Assembly (NCBI GenBank): GCA_001661515.1
Contig: LUVW01000002.1
Coordinates: forward strand, 689,850 to 753,849
DNA from: Capniomyces stellatus
Lineage: Eukaryota; Kickxellomycota; Harpellomycetes; Harpellales; Legeriomycetaceae
Length of the DNA stretch: 64,000 nucleotides
Direction of reading: 5' to 3'
The notes under the pieces were generated by a model. The model did not search any database. It saw nothing but the letters and a program-made list of their open reading frames with translations, and was not told the origin of the DNA. Numbering within the stretch: the first letter of the stretch is position 1; the number at the start of each line of letters is the position of its first letter. Made by a program: the position numbers and the translations under genes. Positions 47,532-61,120 of the stretch are shown here, piece after piece.

Positions 47532-49473
47532 ATGTCATTGCTAGGGCCTGTTCTTACAGATAGGCAGAAAACAGAGCTGTGAGTTTTTGGGTATTTTTTT
47601 GAGCATTTTGTTTGAGCAATCTCTTGAGTATTTAGTTCGAGTATTCTCTAGAGTATTTTGTTTGGATTATTTAAAGAACTGATAACCATTACATACTCCA
47701 ACTAAATATGGTATTTAAAAGTATTGTTTTACCAACTAAACGCTGTGTAAATGTAAATTCTGTTTAGAGAAAAAGCGATTCTAGACTTTCTAAACACCCA
47801 AGGGTACACCGATAGTTTTGAAACTTTGCAAGTTGAAACGCAAAATGAAGACTTTGTACCTACGAGCGCGGACCGACACCATAACCTGCTAGCAAAGAAA
47901 TGGACATCAGTAATCAGATTACAAAAAAAAGTAAGTACTACAACCACTATGTGAAAAAAAAGGGGGCCGACTTGGTAATAATTACATCAAAACTGGGCCA
48001 TTTTAACAGGTCAGCAGTGGTCCAAGCAAGCAACAAAGAGTTGAGCCATCTCTCCTTTTATTTCAAAAAAATAAAAAATAAATAGTATGACTAAGGCGCA
48101 AGCAAATATAGAATATACTAATGTTGTCACTTCTGGCTTTGTTGTTTGTAGATAATTGAGCTTGAGGGGAAAATAGAAGGGTACGAAGAAATGCTCAAGA
48201 ACAATGTAGTAAGAACAGCAGACAAAACAACAGATTTCCTACCGAAACCGCCAGCCAGATCAATACTAAGCCAACACCGAGCACCAATAACCAAAGTAAA
48301 ATTCCACCCATCGTATACAATACTAGCCACAGCATCAGAGGACATGACAATAAAGCTGTGGGATGCTGAAAGCGGCGAGTTTGAGCGAACGTTGAAGGGA
48401 CATACTAAGGCTGTGCACGACATTTCATTTGACCCCAAAGGAATATATCTGGTTTCCTGCTCATCAGACTTGTCAGTCAGAATCTGGGACTCTCAAAACG
48501 ACTATAAAAACATAAGAACGTTACATGGCCATGACCACTCGATTTCTTCGGTTTGCTTTATGGGTGCTGATAAAATTGTTTCGGCCTCCCGCGACAAATC
48601 GATTAAAATCTGGGAATTCAGCTCTGGTTACTGCGTAAAAACTATCACTGGACATGCCGAGTGGGTCAGGTTTGTTTCCCCTTCTGAAGACAACAAACTG
48701 CTAGTAACAGCCTCAAACGACCAGGTAAGTCTGCGTTTACACCTAATTTTTGCTGGCTGCTTTGGCAAGCCAATCACCAATATCCCCCCCCCCCCCCCCC
48801 CCCCCCCNNNNNNNNNNNNNNNCCCCCCCCCCCCCCCTTCCTCTTCTGACTTTACTAATCTTGTATATTACTCTTTTGCCCGTGCCTTTTCTTTAGAGCG
48901 TTCGTGTTTGGGATGGATCTACTGGCGAGTGTAAATTGGATCTACGTGGCCACGAAAATGTAGTTGAATGCGCTGTGTTTGCACCAACCACATCGTACCC
49001 ATTCATACGGCAATTGTTGGGAATAGACGTAAGTCCCAATAGCTTTGTTTCTTCCTCATCTTGAATTGGTATTCTTTTTTTCTGCTGCTGTATTCTAATA
49101 CTAAAACGCCTAACTTTCTATCCAAATGTTCATCTAGTCTAAAGTAATTGGCGATCCGGTGCCGGGCCAGTTTGTTGTTTCGTGCAGTAGAGATAAACTG
49201 ATTAAACTGTGGGATTCGTCTGGCCAAACAGCCTTCACCTTTACGGGCCACGATAACTGGGTGCGGTCGTTGGTATTCCATCCAACAGGCAAATTTTTGA
49301 TATCAGTTTCTGACGACAAAACCATGAAGATATGGGACTTGAAAACCGGCCGCTGCATGAAAACCATTGATGCCGCCACCCACTTTGTAACCACTATAGA
49401 TTTTTGCTCCTTTGCGCCTTTATTGGCAACAGGAAGCGTTGATACTCAAGCCAGCATCTGGGAGTGCCGATGA
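47532..49473 (+). CDS. PAC1: Lis1/Pac1 dynein regulator (LisH + WD40)
   Basis: Five exons, 47532-47578, 47768-47930, 48152-48724, 48897-49028 and 49138-49473, encode 416 residues. The N-terminal LisH domain ([22 protein letters not shown]) and a short coiled coil lead to seven WD40 blades with GH...WD pairs: TIKLWD, SVRIWD, SIKIWE, SVRVWD, LIKLWD, MKIWDL and a final ASIWECR. Length matches metazoan LIS1 (410). Lis1/Pac1 binds dynein to hold it at plus ends and helps nuclear migration; NudE and NudF-pathway partners are known in fungi. Intron 4 includes the 15-N assembly gap, but flanking blades join cleanly in phase 0. Confidence 0.97.
48784..48837. other. Assembly gap (poly-C, 15 N, poly-C)
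   Basis: N's at 48808-48822 between C runs, inside the fourth LIS1 intron. The C runs are probably filling artefacts. Confidence 0.9.
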
Positions 49474-50289
49474 GATTTGAGCTTTGGATTTTGAGTTTTG
49501 AACTTTTAAACCTTTATTTATATATTCACTTTACTTTTTTTTACTTTAATCTACCACTTATCCCACGCTTAATTTTGCTCTTGTTTTTTTTTTTGGCAGA
49601 AACCTCGACACCTTGCCTTCCCCCTCCCCCCCCTTTTTTTTACTCCCTACCTTGGCCCCTTGCTTTATCTCCCCGCACCAGCTCTCACTTACTCTCACCA
49701 TATATTCATCCTACTTTCTTTATATGCGCACGTCTTATTCTTGAAAACTCCGTGTTGATATTTTTTACTCTGATACAGATACCTTATTATCTCTTACACA
49801 CCAAATAAAAACAATAAATAAATCCCCAGTTTAAATTCCAAACTCAGTTATTGATCGTTGTTAGTTCTACAATCAATCTCAGTCACATGATGGGTGTTCC
49901 GTCCTCAAGGCGTATTTTGTAATCCTCCTATCACGCCCCATCCCCTGGAATTTGTACTTTGAAACACAGCTGGTGTTCTTGATATTCTTTCCATAATTGC
50001 ACACAGTGATTTACTGCACTGTTGCCATTTTTCACTTCATTGTGTTGATTTTTCGCCTTGATTTTGTTTTATTCTATCGACGGCAATCTTCAATTCTATT
50101 TTTCGGTCTAACTTTTGCAAATCGTATATAAACGATATTCATTTCCCTTATTTTCATCATCCATCAAACACTTTTTGACTCAAGTCCATCAATTTTAGTT
50201 TTGCCATTATTTAAACCAACATAGCTTCAAAAATTTAATTACAACACTCTAATTCCTATCCCAAGTACCAGTTTATATATATATATAAA
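49474..50289. other. Spacer LIS1 / aminoacylase-1
   Basis: Pyrimidine-rich 3' flank, then the aminoacylase upstream region. A TATATA run sits directly before the ATG (50274-50287). No gene was seen. Confidence 0.55.
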
Positions 50290-51853
50290 ATGCCGGCTGA
50301 TGAACCTGCCAGTGTTTCAAGGTATAGAGAATACCTAAAAATCAAAACAGTCCATCCTACTCCTGATTACGCTAAAAGCACAGAGTTTCTTATTTCTCAA
50401 GCAAAAGATATTGGCTTAGAACACAGCGTTGTTGAGTGTGTAGTAGGAAAACCTGTTGTGATACTAAAACTAGCTGGGTCAGACCCATCGTTGCCATCGA
50501 TATTACTGAGCTCCCATGTTGACGTGGTTCCTGTTTTTGAGGATCGATGGGAGTATCCTCCATTTGAGGCCACACGTGTGCTCCTAGACAATGGTGACTA
50601 TAAAATCTATGCCCGCGGTGCCCAAGACATGAAGATTACTGGCAGCAGGCAAGTATACACTAACCAAGTTTGAATTACCAAACTATTTCTGGTTTGCCAT
50701 CAGTCTTATTCAGATAGTCCCACCCATCTCACCCTCTTCCTAGATTTGAAAATAAAGCCAACCCCCCTCCCAGTTGGTTAATGACTGTAGATATAACAGC
50801 CGTTAAGCACGACATTCTCTAACTACACCGTGTGTATCTTGTTGCAATAGCTACCTCGAGGCCTTGAGAGTTATCAAGTCAAACGGAAAGCAGCTGAAAA
50901 GAAATGTGTATGCAGTTTATGCTCCTGATGAGGAAATAGGCGGTACTGATGGAGTTGGGGCATTTGTTAAAACCGACGACTTTAAGCAGTTAAACGTTGG
51001 AATTGACCTGGACGAAGGGATAATATCGCAAACCACAACACTAAATCTGATATATTCTGAAAGATCTGCAAAGCAAGTGCAAAATAAAGTTAAAAATTCA
51101 CCACGTATTCTGTTTTTTTTATTGCCTAGTGCGCACCAAACCGTTTAGTTAAACGTGTGCGTTCCTTGAAAGTTTATTTATAACTGTGTATACATTGGCG
51201 TGGTTACAAAATTTAGTTGGATCAAATTCACGGCTCATGGGAGTACGGGGCACGGCAGCCAGTTTATTGAGGGTACGGCAATTGAAAAGCTACTCCCAGT
51301 TATTAACGAGTTGATGGGATTCAGAAAAAAGCAAATTGAAAAGTTCAGTGCCAAGGGCGTTGATAAAGATTTCTCTAAATCGGGTCAATTCACGTGCTTA
51401 AATCTCACAAATCTCGAAGGTGGAAAACAGCAGAATGTGGTTCCAGCGACATACACAGCATACTTTGACCTGCGAATTTCGCCTTTGGATGATTTTGACA
51501 AGCTTTTTGGCTGGCTTGAAGATTTGGCAGCTAAAAACGACGTTATATTGGAGTACTCTCAAAAGACAGCCTACAAAAGCGTGTCTGAAATAGATATGTC
51601 TAACCCTTTGATCTCAACTTTGATAAAGGTTTATGACGACCTTGGCTTGTCCTACCAAAAAAACATTTGTCCTGGTGGAAGCACCGATGCTCGATACGTT
51701 AGGCTTGCTGGAGTGCCCGCGTTTGGAATCAATCCTTTTTCCAATCACCAAAGACTGGCACACAGCGATAACGAGTATGCCATTGAATCTGAATTCCTGA
51801 AAGGAATTGTATTTTACACCAAGCTGGTTAGCGCTTTGGCTGATGTAGAGTAA
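50290..51853 (+). CDS. ACY1: Aminoacylase-1 (M20 metallopeptidase family)
   Basis: Three exons, 50290-50648, 50851-51072 and 51217-51853, encode 405 residues (human ACY1: 408). Key residues are visible: HVD (His76, Asp78), RGAQD with Asp113, DEE with general base Glu147 and ligand Glu148, LDEG, HGSTGHGS, and a final NHQRLAHSDN. The family removes N-acyl groups from amino acids in the cytosol. Both introns must use GC donors (GCAAGT): joining there gives MKITGSSYLEALRV and YSERSANWIKF, in step with animal ACY1, while the nearby GT sites break the frame. The ATG follows a TATATA run. Confidence 0.93.
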
Positions 51854-53495
51854 CGCATGATGTTTATACCTCGCAGCCTGTTTCCAGTTACTTTAACACC
51901 AGCTTACCGTTTCTTTTCAAAAAAAAGTTCAAAAAGTACTTGCTAGTTTGCTTTCCAGGATGACTCCAAGAACGCTTAGCTTGCTTATTATTTTTTTTTT
52001 TGTATTGAATCAAATATATCTCTCTTTTCTGGCTTGGTCTTATTGGATTTTTTTTTGTAGTCATGACTCAACGCCTGGATATATCACACATTTTTTTTTG
52101 TAATAGTAAATTGGGATAGCTGAAACATCGTGATAACAGTTTCATCCAACCTTAAAGTGTGGTTAGCAGAATTAGTACAGATTCGGACAGTGATATTTTG
52201 TGATCCAATATCCGTTGGTGGGTGGTCCTTTTGTTATGAAAAAGGAATGGACTGATTCAGCGCTTTGTTGCAACTAAACAGGATTAGAGATGAGGACATT
52301 GGTAATAACCAATTTGCAAAAATAGAAAATAAATAAATAAAAAGTTTCAAAGCACATTCCAGCAAATCTTATGGCCTTTCCTGAGCTCAATTTAAAAAAG
52401 TGTGTAAGTTCATTGGCTTAAATTGTAGTCACCTCCCAACTCAAGAATTTTCATGATTCATTTAAAACATTTCTTGTTATATTAAATTTGACTTCATGTA
52501 CAGTTCTTACGAATGCATAAATCAAATCGGTTTTCCACGAATCAAGCTTCAGCTTATTTTATATTTTAATTCACATTGCTTTTTTAATAAGCAGGCGAGT
52601 GTTGATTAAACAAAGCAAAAGCGCAAGTGATAAATGTCGATAAGGAGGTTTTTGGTTTGACTATGGTTTATTTTAATTATTGATTTTAGTTTTTAATTAT
52701 TGATTTTAGCCTTTAATTATTGATTCTAACTTTTAGTTTTAAGTTTTAAGTCCAATGCTTTAAACATAAAAAGCCAATTACAAAGCATTTAGCGAGTTTC
52801 AACATTAAATTGCTTTATTATAAATTTCCCCTTTAACATCGTTTTTACTTTTTTCTTTCCTGCTTTATTTATTAAAGAGAGTACTATGAATAATCAGCCT
52901 CTTATTGCTAACAATTTAATCACATTCAAAACCATCAATCAATAATCTTACATAACACTATATTTTTATCCTGAGTTTCTTAAACACCAGGCACCAAAAA
53001 ATCTATACGATTCCATCCAGTGTTTCAAGGTTTAAATCCAAGCAATTTAAAACTAAAAAAAGCCGGGAAAAATAGCTGTAAAACCAAAAGTCAACAAAAT
53101 TAGCAAAGTGGCAAATACAGATAAAATAGCTCTGATTTTTCGACAAGCCTTCAGTGAAACGTATTAATACATTGATAACACTCTCACGTCTTGATATCAA
53201 ACTTTCTTGTAACTCTACTCTAAATCTGGATTTGAGTTCCAGTGTTGAATATCTCTTAATGTAAGTAATCTAAGCTCCTGCTACTCTGGTTTACCAGTGC
53301 GATTTCAACTATATAGCTAGGGTGACAGTTTCAATACATATCCAGAAAAATAAAAGTCCCAACAACAGCGCAGAAATGCCATAATTGTTATTGAAAACCG
53401 ATTACTAAAGTAAAACTATACCTCAATGCATTTATTTTAGATAACTAACGCCTCAAACCTAAAAAAAAAACAAAAAAAAACAGAGCTGTACAAAA
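51854..53495. other. Spacer aminoacylase-1 / PEX5
   Basis: About 1.6 kb of AT-rich sequence. A 19-20-bp unit (TTTAATTATTGATTTTAG) repeats three times at 52671-52729. No coding exon or RNA gene was seen. Confidence 0.55.
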
Positions 53496-56416
53496 ATGTC
53501 AGGTTTGCCAAATATGTTGTCGGGAGGAGCCGATTGCTCAACTGGAAATCCATTGGACAGCCTTAACAAACAATTCAACAAGGATAGATCACTTGAACAG
53601 GTACATTGTTTAGTTTTTTTTCTTTTTTCTTTCTTTCTTTTTTTCTTCTCTTTTCATTTCCACTTTTGAGCTTTCGAGTGGTATTTTGGTATTTTTGCGG
53701 CTTTTGGTCTTGGTATATACACGGATATGGTGTACTGAAGACGCTTAAACCAAACTTAGAATCGATTTGGACCGGGCTCTGATTTATCTCGAGCACCCCA
53801 AGCTGCTTTCAGACAAGCTTTGAGAGATACCCAAACCAATGGGATGCATATGGGCGATGCGGTAAGTTGTTGTATAAAGTAAATTTTTTGAATGCAAGGT
53901 AGAAATAGTATGATACAGCAAAGCTAAATACCAGTATTGATATTGACATTAAAATTGATATACACAAACTAGATGGCAAAAGAGTTCATGAACGGGGTAG
54001 CATCGCACAAGGGACCTGAGAATTTTAGGCCAGATATGTTCAACTTCAACGAGTTCAACCAGGAGCTACACAAAGCTTCAATGGGCCATGCCAAGGCGGG
54101 GCCCAATGGCTGGGCCAGCGAGTTTATGGTTAACAAGGGCGGATTTCCTCAAGGAGCAGAGCTTGCAGAAATGAACAGAGCGTTTAACCAAGTACCAATG
54201 AATGCACCCATGGGAAATATGATGAACGGCCATATGGCAATAAATAACACCACACAGCAAGTGCCAGTTGCAGCCCCCATTGACGCAGAAAAGGCAGCAA
54301 TGGATAGAGCGTTTGGACAAGCACAGTTGGGTAAGATCTCTAATAACAATAAAAATAACAATTATGGTCATGGTCATGGTTAATTCTGAGGTTTAAACCA
54401 AAACCAATGTATATGAGAATGTGGTAGAAATATCTTTGAAATTATCGGTACTGGTGTTGGTATTGTTACTAACTTTGTAATTTACTATACATAGTTGCAA
54501 ATAGATTCATGTACTCAAACAACATGATGCCAATGTACAACCAGGTAGGTGGGATTCGTTCAGATATTTATGATAGTAGTGGCGTTGCCAGTAGCCAGAA
54601 TGTTAAAGAGCCGGGTGCAAGCAATGGAGGGGTTGAGGACGAGGGTGTAGATAGAAACGAGTTGGCAGAGGCAGCCAAAAACCTTATCAACGCAACCAAC
54701 AACACGCAGAATGAAAAATTTAAAAACTCTGAATTTATGTCTTTTTTACACAAAATACGGGATGGTGATTTGACTTTGCAGGGTAACAGAATAGTAGAGT
54801 TAAGCGGAAACGCTGAATCTTTGGATAAGGCAGCGGATCTTTGGACAGAAGGCACTAGCCAGAGCCAAGGAACACGCGGGGCTGAAAAAACCAACTGGGC
54901 CTCAGAGTTCTCAACAAACGACACTTCGTTGCTAAATCGCGAAGGCGAATTGTCTGGTAAAGCCGACGGAAATATATTTACGGCTGAAGCAGCCTTAAAC
55001 ATTGAAAGGAACTGGTACGAAGAGTTTGAAAAGTCGCTAGATGGGCCACTAAAAGAGTCGTTTGTAGCTGGCAACATGGAGGACTGGGAAGCCGACTTTG
55101 CTAAAAAGGTAAACTACTGTGATATTTGCGCACAGCAACAGTCCAACAGCCTGCATAGCAAATGGATGTAGATTTGGCGACTTTATATAGCCAATTTTAG
55201 ACAATGTATGTATTAATACGTATACTTGCTTCTGTGTTAATTGTAGGAGGATCAAATAAATCTTGGCGAGGATTTTGAAAAAGCCGGCACCGATGACATT
55301 GACTGGGTATCTCAGTATAAAGAGTCTATTGAGCCCCTGACCACCGAAAATGATGCAGAGTGGGAACAGATTAAAAAGTCATGGGACTCTTCAATGGGAT
55401 CGTCTTACAGGGCAACAGATCCAAGCTTTGATACATATCGATTCTCAACGGTAAACCCGTTCAACAACATGGTACAGCCTGAGCTAGAGAGGGTCATTGG
55501 CCAAGCCCGTGTAGATCCAGCATCCACCTCATTGGGAGATGTTATCTTGGCACTCGAGTCTTCGTTGAAAAACGATCCACAGAATGCAGCAATGTGGACG
55601 ATGCTTGGGATAAAGCAGCAGGAAAACGAACGAGAAGATGCCGCTATTGCAGCTTTGCGTAAAGCGATCAGCATTGATCCAAATGCTCATGAGGCATATG
55701 TAGCACTGGCTGTTTCGTACACAAACGAGAACTACCACACTGACGCCTACTACGCACTACATGATTGGATTTCAAAGCACCCGCAGTATAGTCACGTTGT
55801 TCCTGGAAACTCTGCTGAGCAGCTTAAAGATGCAAAAACGCGTAAAGAATATGTCCAAGGGCTGTTTTTGAAGGTTGCAAGACTCAAGTCCGGAAACGAC
55901 TGGGACCCTGATGTCCAAGTTGCACTCGGTGTTTTGCTCAATATATCCGAAGAGTACTCGAAGGCTGTTGACTGCTTCAAAGCGGCTTTGACCAAGAGAC
56001 CAGACGACTACATGATTTGGAACAAGTTGGGTGCAACTTTGGCAAATTCTCAAGACCCAACCGCAGCGGCGAATGCCTACTTCAATGCACTGGAGTTGCA
56101 GCCAAGCTATATTAGGGCTAGGTACAACCTTGCCATTGCGAGTATCAACATGCAACATTATAGAGAGTCGGCTGGCCATCTACTTGGCGCCTTGGCCTTA
56201 CAGCAACGCGACAGCGAAACCAACATCAACAAAATTAACGAAGGGTCAAATAGCTCATCTGCTGACCTAAACAATTCATTCATTCCTGCCTTGTCTATGA
56301 GCTCCAACATTTGGGACACTCTGAAAATGGTGATGTATATGATCAATGACCCTGAACTTGCCGAAGCCAGCGATGCACGCGACCTAGCGCCCTTCCGGGC
56401 CAAATTTGAGTTTTAA
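53496..56416 (+). CDS. PEX5: Peroxisomal targeting signal 1 receptor Pex5
   Basis: Five exons, 53496-53600, 53760-53861, 53973-54330, 54495-55108 and 55247-56416, encode 782 residues. The N-terminus GGADCSTGNPL holds the conserved Cys14, the mono-ubiquitination site needed for receptor recycling, then SLEQ and APQAAFRQ. The unstructured half carries several WxxxF/Y motifs (WASEF twice, WYEEF, WEADF, WVSQY) that bind Pex14/Pex13. A C-terminal TPR array (about 475-740) reads PTS1 cargo (NPFNNMV, AWMTLG-like AMWTMLG, NLGATLANSQ-type repeats, ARYNLAIAS). Pex5 shuttles matrix proteins from cytosol to peroxisome. All splice sites are GT-AG. Confidence 0.95.
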
Positions 56417-58119
56417 CTAACTGAACTGTCATTACTATTATTTGCTTTTACATTTGTTTTTAGTTCTTATTTTTTTTTTTTTTTGTTTATTGCTACACCA
56501 AATCTAAAAATAAAAATAAAAACCCCTTCATAAAGCCCGCTTTTTGTCTTGACTTTGCAGTTAACCAATAGATTTCCAACGAAAAAATCACAACTAAATC
56601 TCCATCCTGTCTCGGTCTTGTGCATTTTAATTTATCGTTTTAGAATCACCTTTACGTCAAACTTTTGGCTTTCTGCTTAAAGTTGACAAAAAAAAATATG
56701 AGCGAATGTCATTGATTAGCTGACTTGTAATGCAAGATCCGTAAAGTCAGGCAACTTTAGTTTTCTAGAATTTGTCGAGGTTTATTAATAACGGGCTTTT
56801 TTTTATTGAGGTATTTATTTTTATTTTCTATTATACCTTTTCTGTTTCTCTGTTACTATCTGGACAAAAGTTAAAGTATCTTGTCGATTAGCTTTGTTGG
56901 TATCAAGCTTGGGGTTTTTTTTTTCGAAACGAGTTTTGTCTTCAGAGTTACCAAGTTCACCGTATCTGCTAGACAAAGTAAAATTACAAGCCATACTGAA
57001 CGAATCAAAGGGAAAATGTCGTTTACTACACCAACTGCCAAAGACAAGTCCAATAAGCCATTCCTCATTATGGTGAAGTTTCATTCAAGCAACTTGATTA
57101 TATTTAGCATAAAGGTTTTGGTCGAGCTGAATTGGCTAGAATAATTAGGGAATTCTTGGAAGTTTGTTTACTTGTTTTTACTAGTTTTTTTTATCATTTT
57201 TTTTATATTAATTTAATTTTTTATTTTGTTGAACGAAATTAGATAATGTGCAATCAAAGTTGTATCAAATTCGAAAATAACTTTATTCAGTTCAAAACGT
57301 CTTTAAACTTTAACGAGCACGGCCATTTTGCTAGCTTTACGTTATAAAAAAAAACCTTTTGGTAGTTATAGAGATATCAGCAGTATTATTTTGTCAACTC
57401 GCAAGTCAAGAGCTTGCCCTTATTTGTATTGTTCAAGAAAACGTGACCTTCGAACAATTTACCCGGGAATTGCAAAATTGAAAATAATAAAAATATACCA
57501 ACTACTATAGTGATTTTAGACCCAAGAAACGTTTACATTTCAACTATCCCAACTATTGAAACTCTATTCAAAAAACAAATACTTGTTATATCGATTTTTT
57601 TGGGGGTATTTTAAATTCTAATTCATTTAAAGCAGGAGAATATCGTAACAATAACTATTCAAGTACACTTTATACGGGGCAGCGCCACAGAGATAGCAGC
57701 AGAGATAACAGCAGAGATAACAGCAGAGATAGTAACAAAAATAGAACTTGTGATTGTAGTGGTAACGTGAATGGTTCCAAGAGTCTTATTTAATTCTAAA
57801 TTTCCCCGAAACGACGCACATTCTAAACTGGAAAAGCATAAAGCAGAATTGAGTTGATTATCGACAGTCTATAGCTAGCAACCTCGAATAAAGGCAATAC
57901 TAGAAGATTGGAGATATAAATTAAAAGCCACTTGTGCACGCAGTAAAAGATAGAGGCAAATAGAAGAATTTAAAAGGTAGGGGGTTTAAACGGAATTGGT
58001 GGCTAAAAAAATATACAATTAGGGATTGTTTGGTAAGAATAGGACTTAATAGAGATAGTAAAGCTATAAAGGCAGCGCTGAGCAATAAACGATTCTTTGT
58101 GATATAAAATAGACAGAAA
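56417..58119. other. Spacer PEX5 / coiled-coil gene
   Basis: About 1.7 kb, AT-rich, with a 12-bp repeat at 57688-57735. Short overlapping open frames at 56821-57144 are on both strands and look non-coding. Confidence 0.5.
57688..57735. repeat. 12-bp tandem repeat CAGAGATAACAG (4 copies)
   Basis: Four copies, differing by one or two bases, about 385 bp upstream of the next start codon. Confidence 0.9.
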
Positions 58120-61100
58120 ATGCAGGTTCAACCAAACCGGGTAAAGGCAACAAACATTCTGAGATCGAATAGCATTAAAACAGAACAGAGAGAGAATGTC
58201 CTGAAACCCGACGAGAAGCTGAGATACAACAGCTACAACCAAGGCTACTCCCATAACAGCAGCGCGGAGCGAACGAGCTATAATAGCAATGAACAAACAA
58301 AGAATCTGGATGGTTTGGATTATGACTCATTTGACCAAATGGAGTCTAGCTTACCAACCAGGATCAATGCACTGACTAGTGGAACAAAAGTACAATACGG
58401 CGCAAACAAACCTGTACAGAATAAAAGAGTCCCAATCCCGGTGACGTCGGCTCAAGGAGGCGGGGGAGCAAGAACACGACCTGGAAGTTCGATGCAATTG
58501 TCAAACCCAGTAACTAGTATAAACGAGCACAACATCATCAAGAGTGTTCAGGTGAATGCGATGGGGGGTGGGGCAAGAATACTGACGTTTCCAGACTCGC
58601 AAAACATTGGAGCAGAGTATTCGAATCCAAACCCAAGCAACTATAACACAGGAATGCGGAATGCAGAGCTGGATTCAAAGCAAAGGGTCAGGTCAATGAC
58701 ATTTGCATCAGCAGAAGGTGGCGGAAGTGGTGCGTTTGACAGCCAACTCATAGAAAATAGAAGCAGGTCAAGACTGCAGTCGGTGGAATATATGGATCAA
58801 GAGTCCTATTTTAGAAATACAGGCCCGGGTCAGCTAATGAATGCAAACAAGTACCCTTTAGATAAAAATAGCGTGTCTAGGTCAGTTAGTCGAAACGGGA
58901 TAAATAGCGACAGTAGAGCGTTGCGGCCTGCATCACAAATGGATTTAAGGCACCAAAAAACAAAGCCGGCCAGCAACAACATTTCAAACATATCAGAGTC
59001 GATCCAAGAAACCGAGTTTGTTGGTAACATAAATAGGACCAGCAGACTACCGCCTAATTTGGTACAGTTTCCAGAAAAAAACGCCTATTTCCCTCGCCCA
59101 ACATCATCAAGCGAAGATTATAACTATAACCTGGACATTTCAGCTGGGGTGCAGCCTTTAAGAGCCAGCAGGAACCAGGCAAACCGGGTATCATCATTAG
59201 GACTAGTAAACACAAGCACAAGCACAAATATAAACATGAACACAAATATGATAAACCAGATCTCAAGCCAGTACACTGCATCGCCTCAAGAAACAAGAGA
59301 CCTTCACCAAAATGGCTTTCCCAGTGACGCTATTTACAGCCGAACAGGGAGTCGGCTAACCAACGAAAGATATAGAGACGCTGATGATGAACTTTCAAAC
59401 GACGCACGGAACTCTCGAAACTCTAGTGATCGTGTGCGAAGCGGAAACATACACTCACTAAACGACGATTCGATGGAGGCTGCAGAAGCTCGAGTCAGTA
59501 GAAAGGCAAGATAGGCGCTACATTTCACCTATGTTATTACTCCCGCTATTAATATAACCACAGTTGACATTACTTTTGCTATTGCCAGTTTTATCCTGTA
59601 TCAAGGTTAAAAAATGGCAACCATGTGTTTTTTTTGGGGTGTTTGGTCTTGTTATTCTGGTTGCTAGCCGGGTATACCAGTCTAAACTCATGAATTTCTT
59701 AGTTTAATAGTGGTATGTTCTTGGTTTTCATAGATTGAGGATTTAGAAATAGCAAAGAACTCGCTGCTTGCAGTCAATAAACAGCTGGAAACTGAGGTCA
59801 AGTCACAAAAGATACAGTTGGTCGAGCTTAAAAAGCAACTGCAAAAGTAAGTCTGGTATAAACTACTAATTAGCTGGGCCTGCTTTAATGAGTTTGAAAA
59901 GTAATTTTAACGTCTCCTTGTTGACTGCATCTCGATTAGCCAAAGCACAAACCCTTCTTATTCCTCGTCGGTTGAGCTCCTGGATGAAGAATCTAAATTG
60001 GTAAATGTTTATTTGAGAGTTTTTTTTTTTGTTAAAAGAAATTTTTAAATACCTTTTTCTTGGACAAACTAGCTGGCATCTGCTGGCTTAAACAGGTTTT
60101 AGTTCAATGTATTTACAAAACGTGCAAATATACGTAAATGTGAGTAGATTGTCGAGTCGGTGCTGAAAGAAGACATTTTATTCCAAAGGCTTGTCTCCAG
60201 TATAGAGACGCTGATAAAGAACGCAAAGGAGGCAATCGAATACAGATCTGTTTCTGCTCCAGCAAAAGTGATTTCAAATTCTGAATTTAATGGTAAGAGT
60301 CGGTGTGTCTTTTTCACCGTTAGATTGTTGATTTCAACGCTTAATGGCATCAATTGGCTAACAATATCTGCTGCATTTGTGTAAATTAGAGTTTGTTGCT
60401 GAACTACCCAAGACAATCGGAAAGCCAAACACCTTCAGCACTTTTAGTTCTCCCGTCAAGACCACCAAGTCGCCTAATCCGTTTGATTATCCTCAGAAAT
60501 TTGATTTGGTCAGTGTCGAGACATTTGCCGAAAGTGACGAGAGCAACATAGACCCTGCTCAAGAGACAGGTGCACACATAGATCTTTCTGAAACATTCGA
60601 GAAGTCTGTTACAGACCCGCCAAGCCAGAGTTTGACCGATTCAGAAACAATAAAAAAGTCACGCGAGTTGCTTGAGAGACTGCTAAGTTTGGCCGAATCA
60701 GCTTCCAGTGAGAACATCAAGCCTTCATTGGCAAAGCCCATTCTAAAGTCGCCATCAAAGCTGAAACCTTTGACCTCGGCGCCAAAAAGGGTCCCCGTAA
60801 GCCCAACCCCCCAAAGAGTAAGTGTACCAACTCAGCTCGCAACATCAAAGCCACCCTTGGCCCCCTCCACAAGCGCGAGTCGTTTGCAGACCCCCACCAA
60901 GACCCTGCAATCCAAACCACCAAACCCTTCATTTAAAACCCGAATGAACGCGGACGTCAACAAGTCCAAACCGTCAGCAACCCTTAGGAATACGCCACCT
61001 ACCAGCGCCAGTTCAATTGACTCTCAAAGTAGCGAAAAGGACGTGGGTACATTGGTCAATGAGTTGGGTTCGACCGAGGCTGTAGAAATACTAAGAAAAC

Positions 61101-61120
61101 TACAAACGCTGCTACTCTAA
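58120..61120 (+). CDS. 811-residue Ser/Asn-rich coiled-coil protein, unknown
   Basis: Five exons, 58120-59505, 59734-59846, 59940-60000, 60148-60292 and 60390-61120. The first 460 residues are disordered (Ser, Asn, Arg, Gly). Residues about 463-500 form a clean coiled coil (IEDLEIAKNSLLAVNKQLE), followed by VLKEDILFQRLVSSIETLI. The C-terminus is Ser/Pro/Lys-rich and ends in EILRKLQTLLL. The first intron is best read with a GC donor (AAAG|GCAAGA), keeping SRKIEDLE together; a GTCAGT donor 12 bp earlier is the alternative. Disorder plus a short coil recalls spindle or polarity scaffolds, but no family is recognised. Confidence 0.75.
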
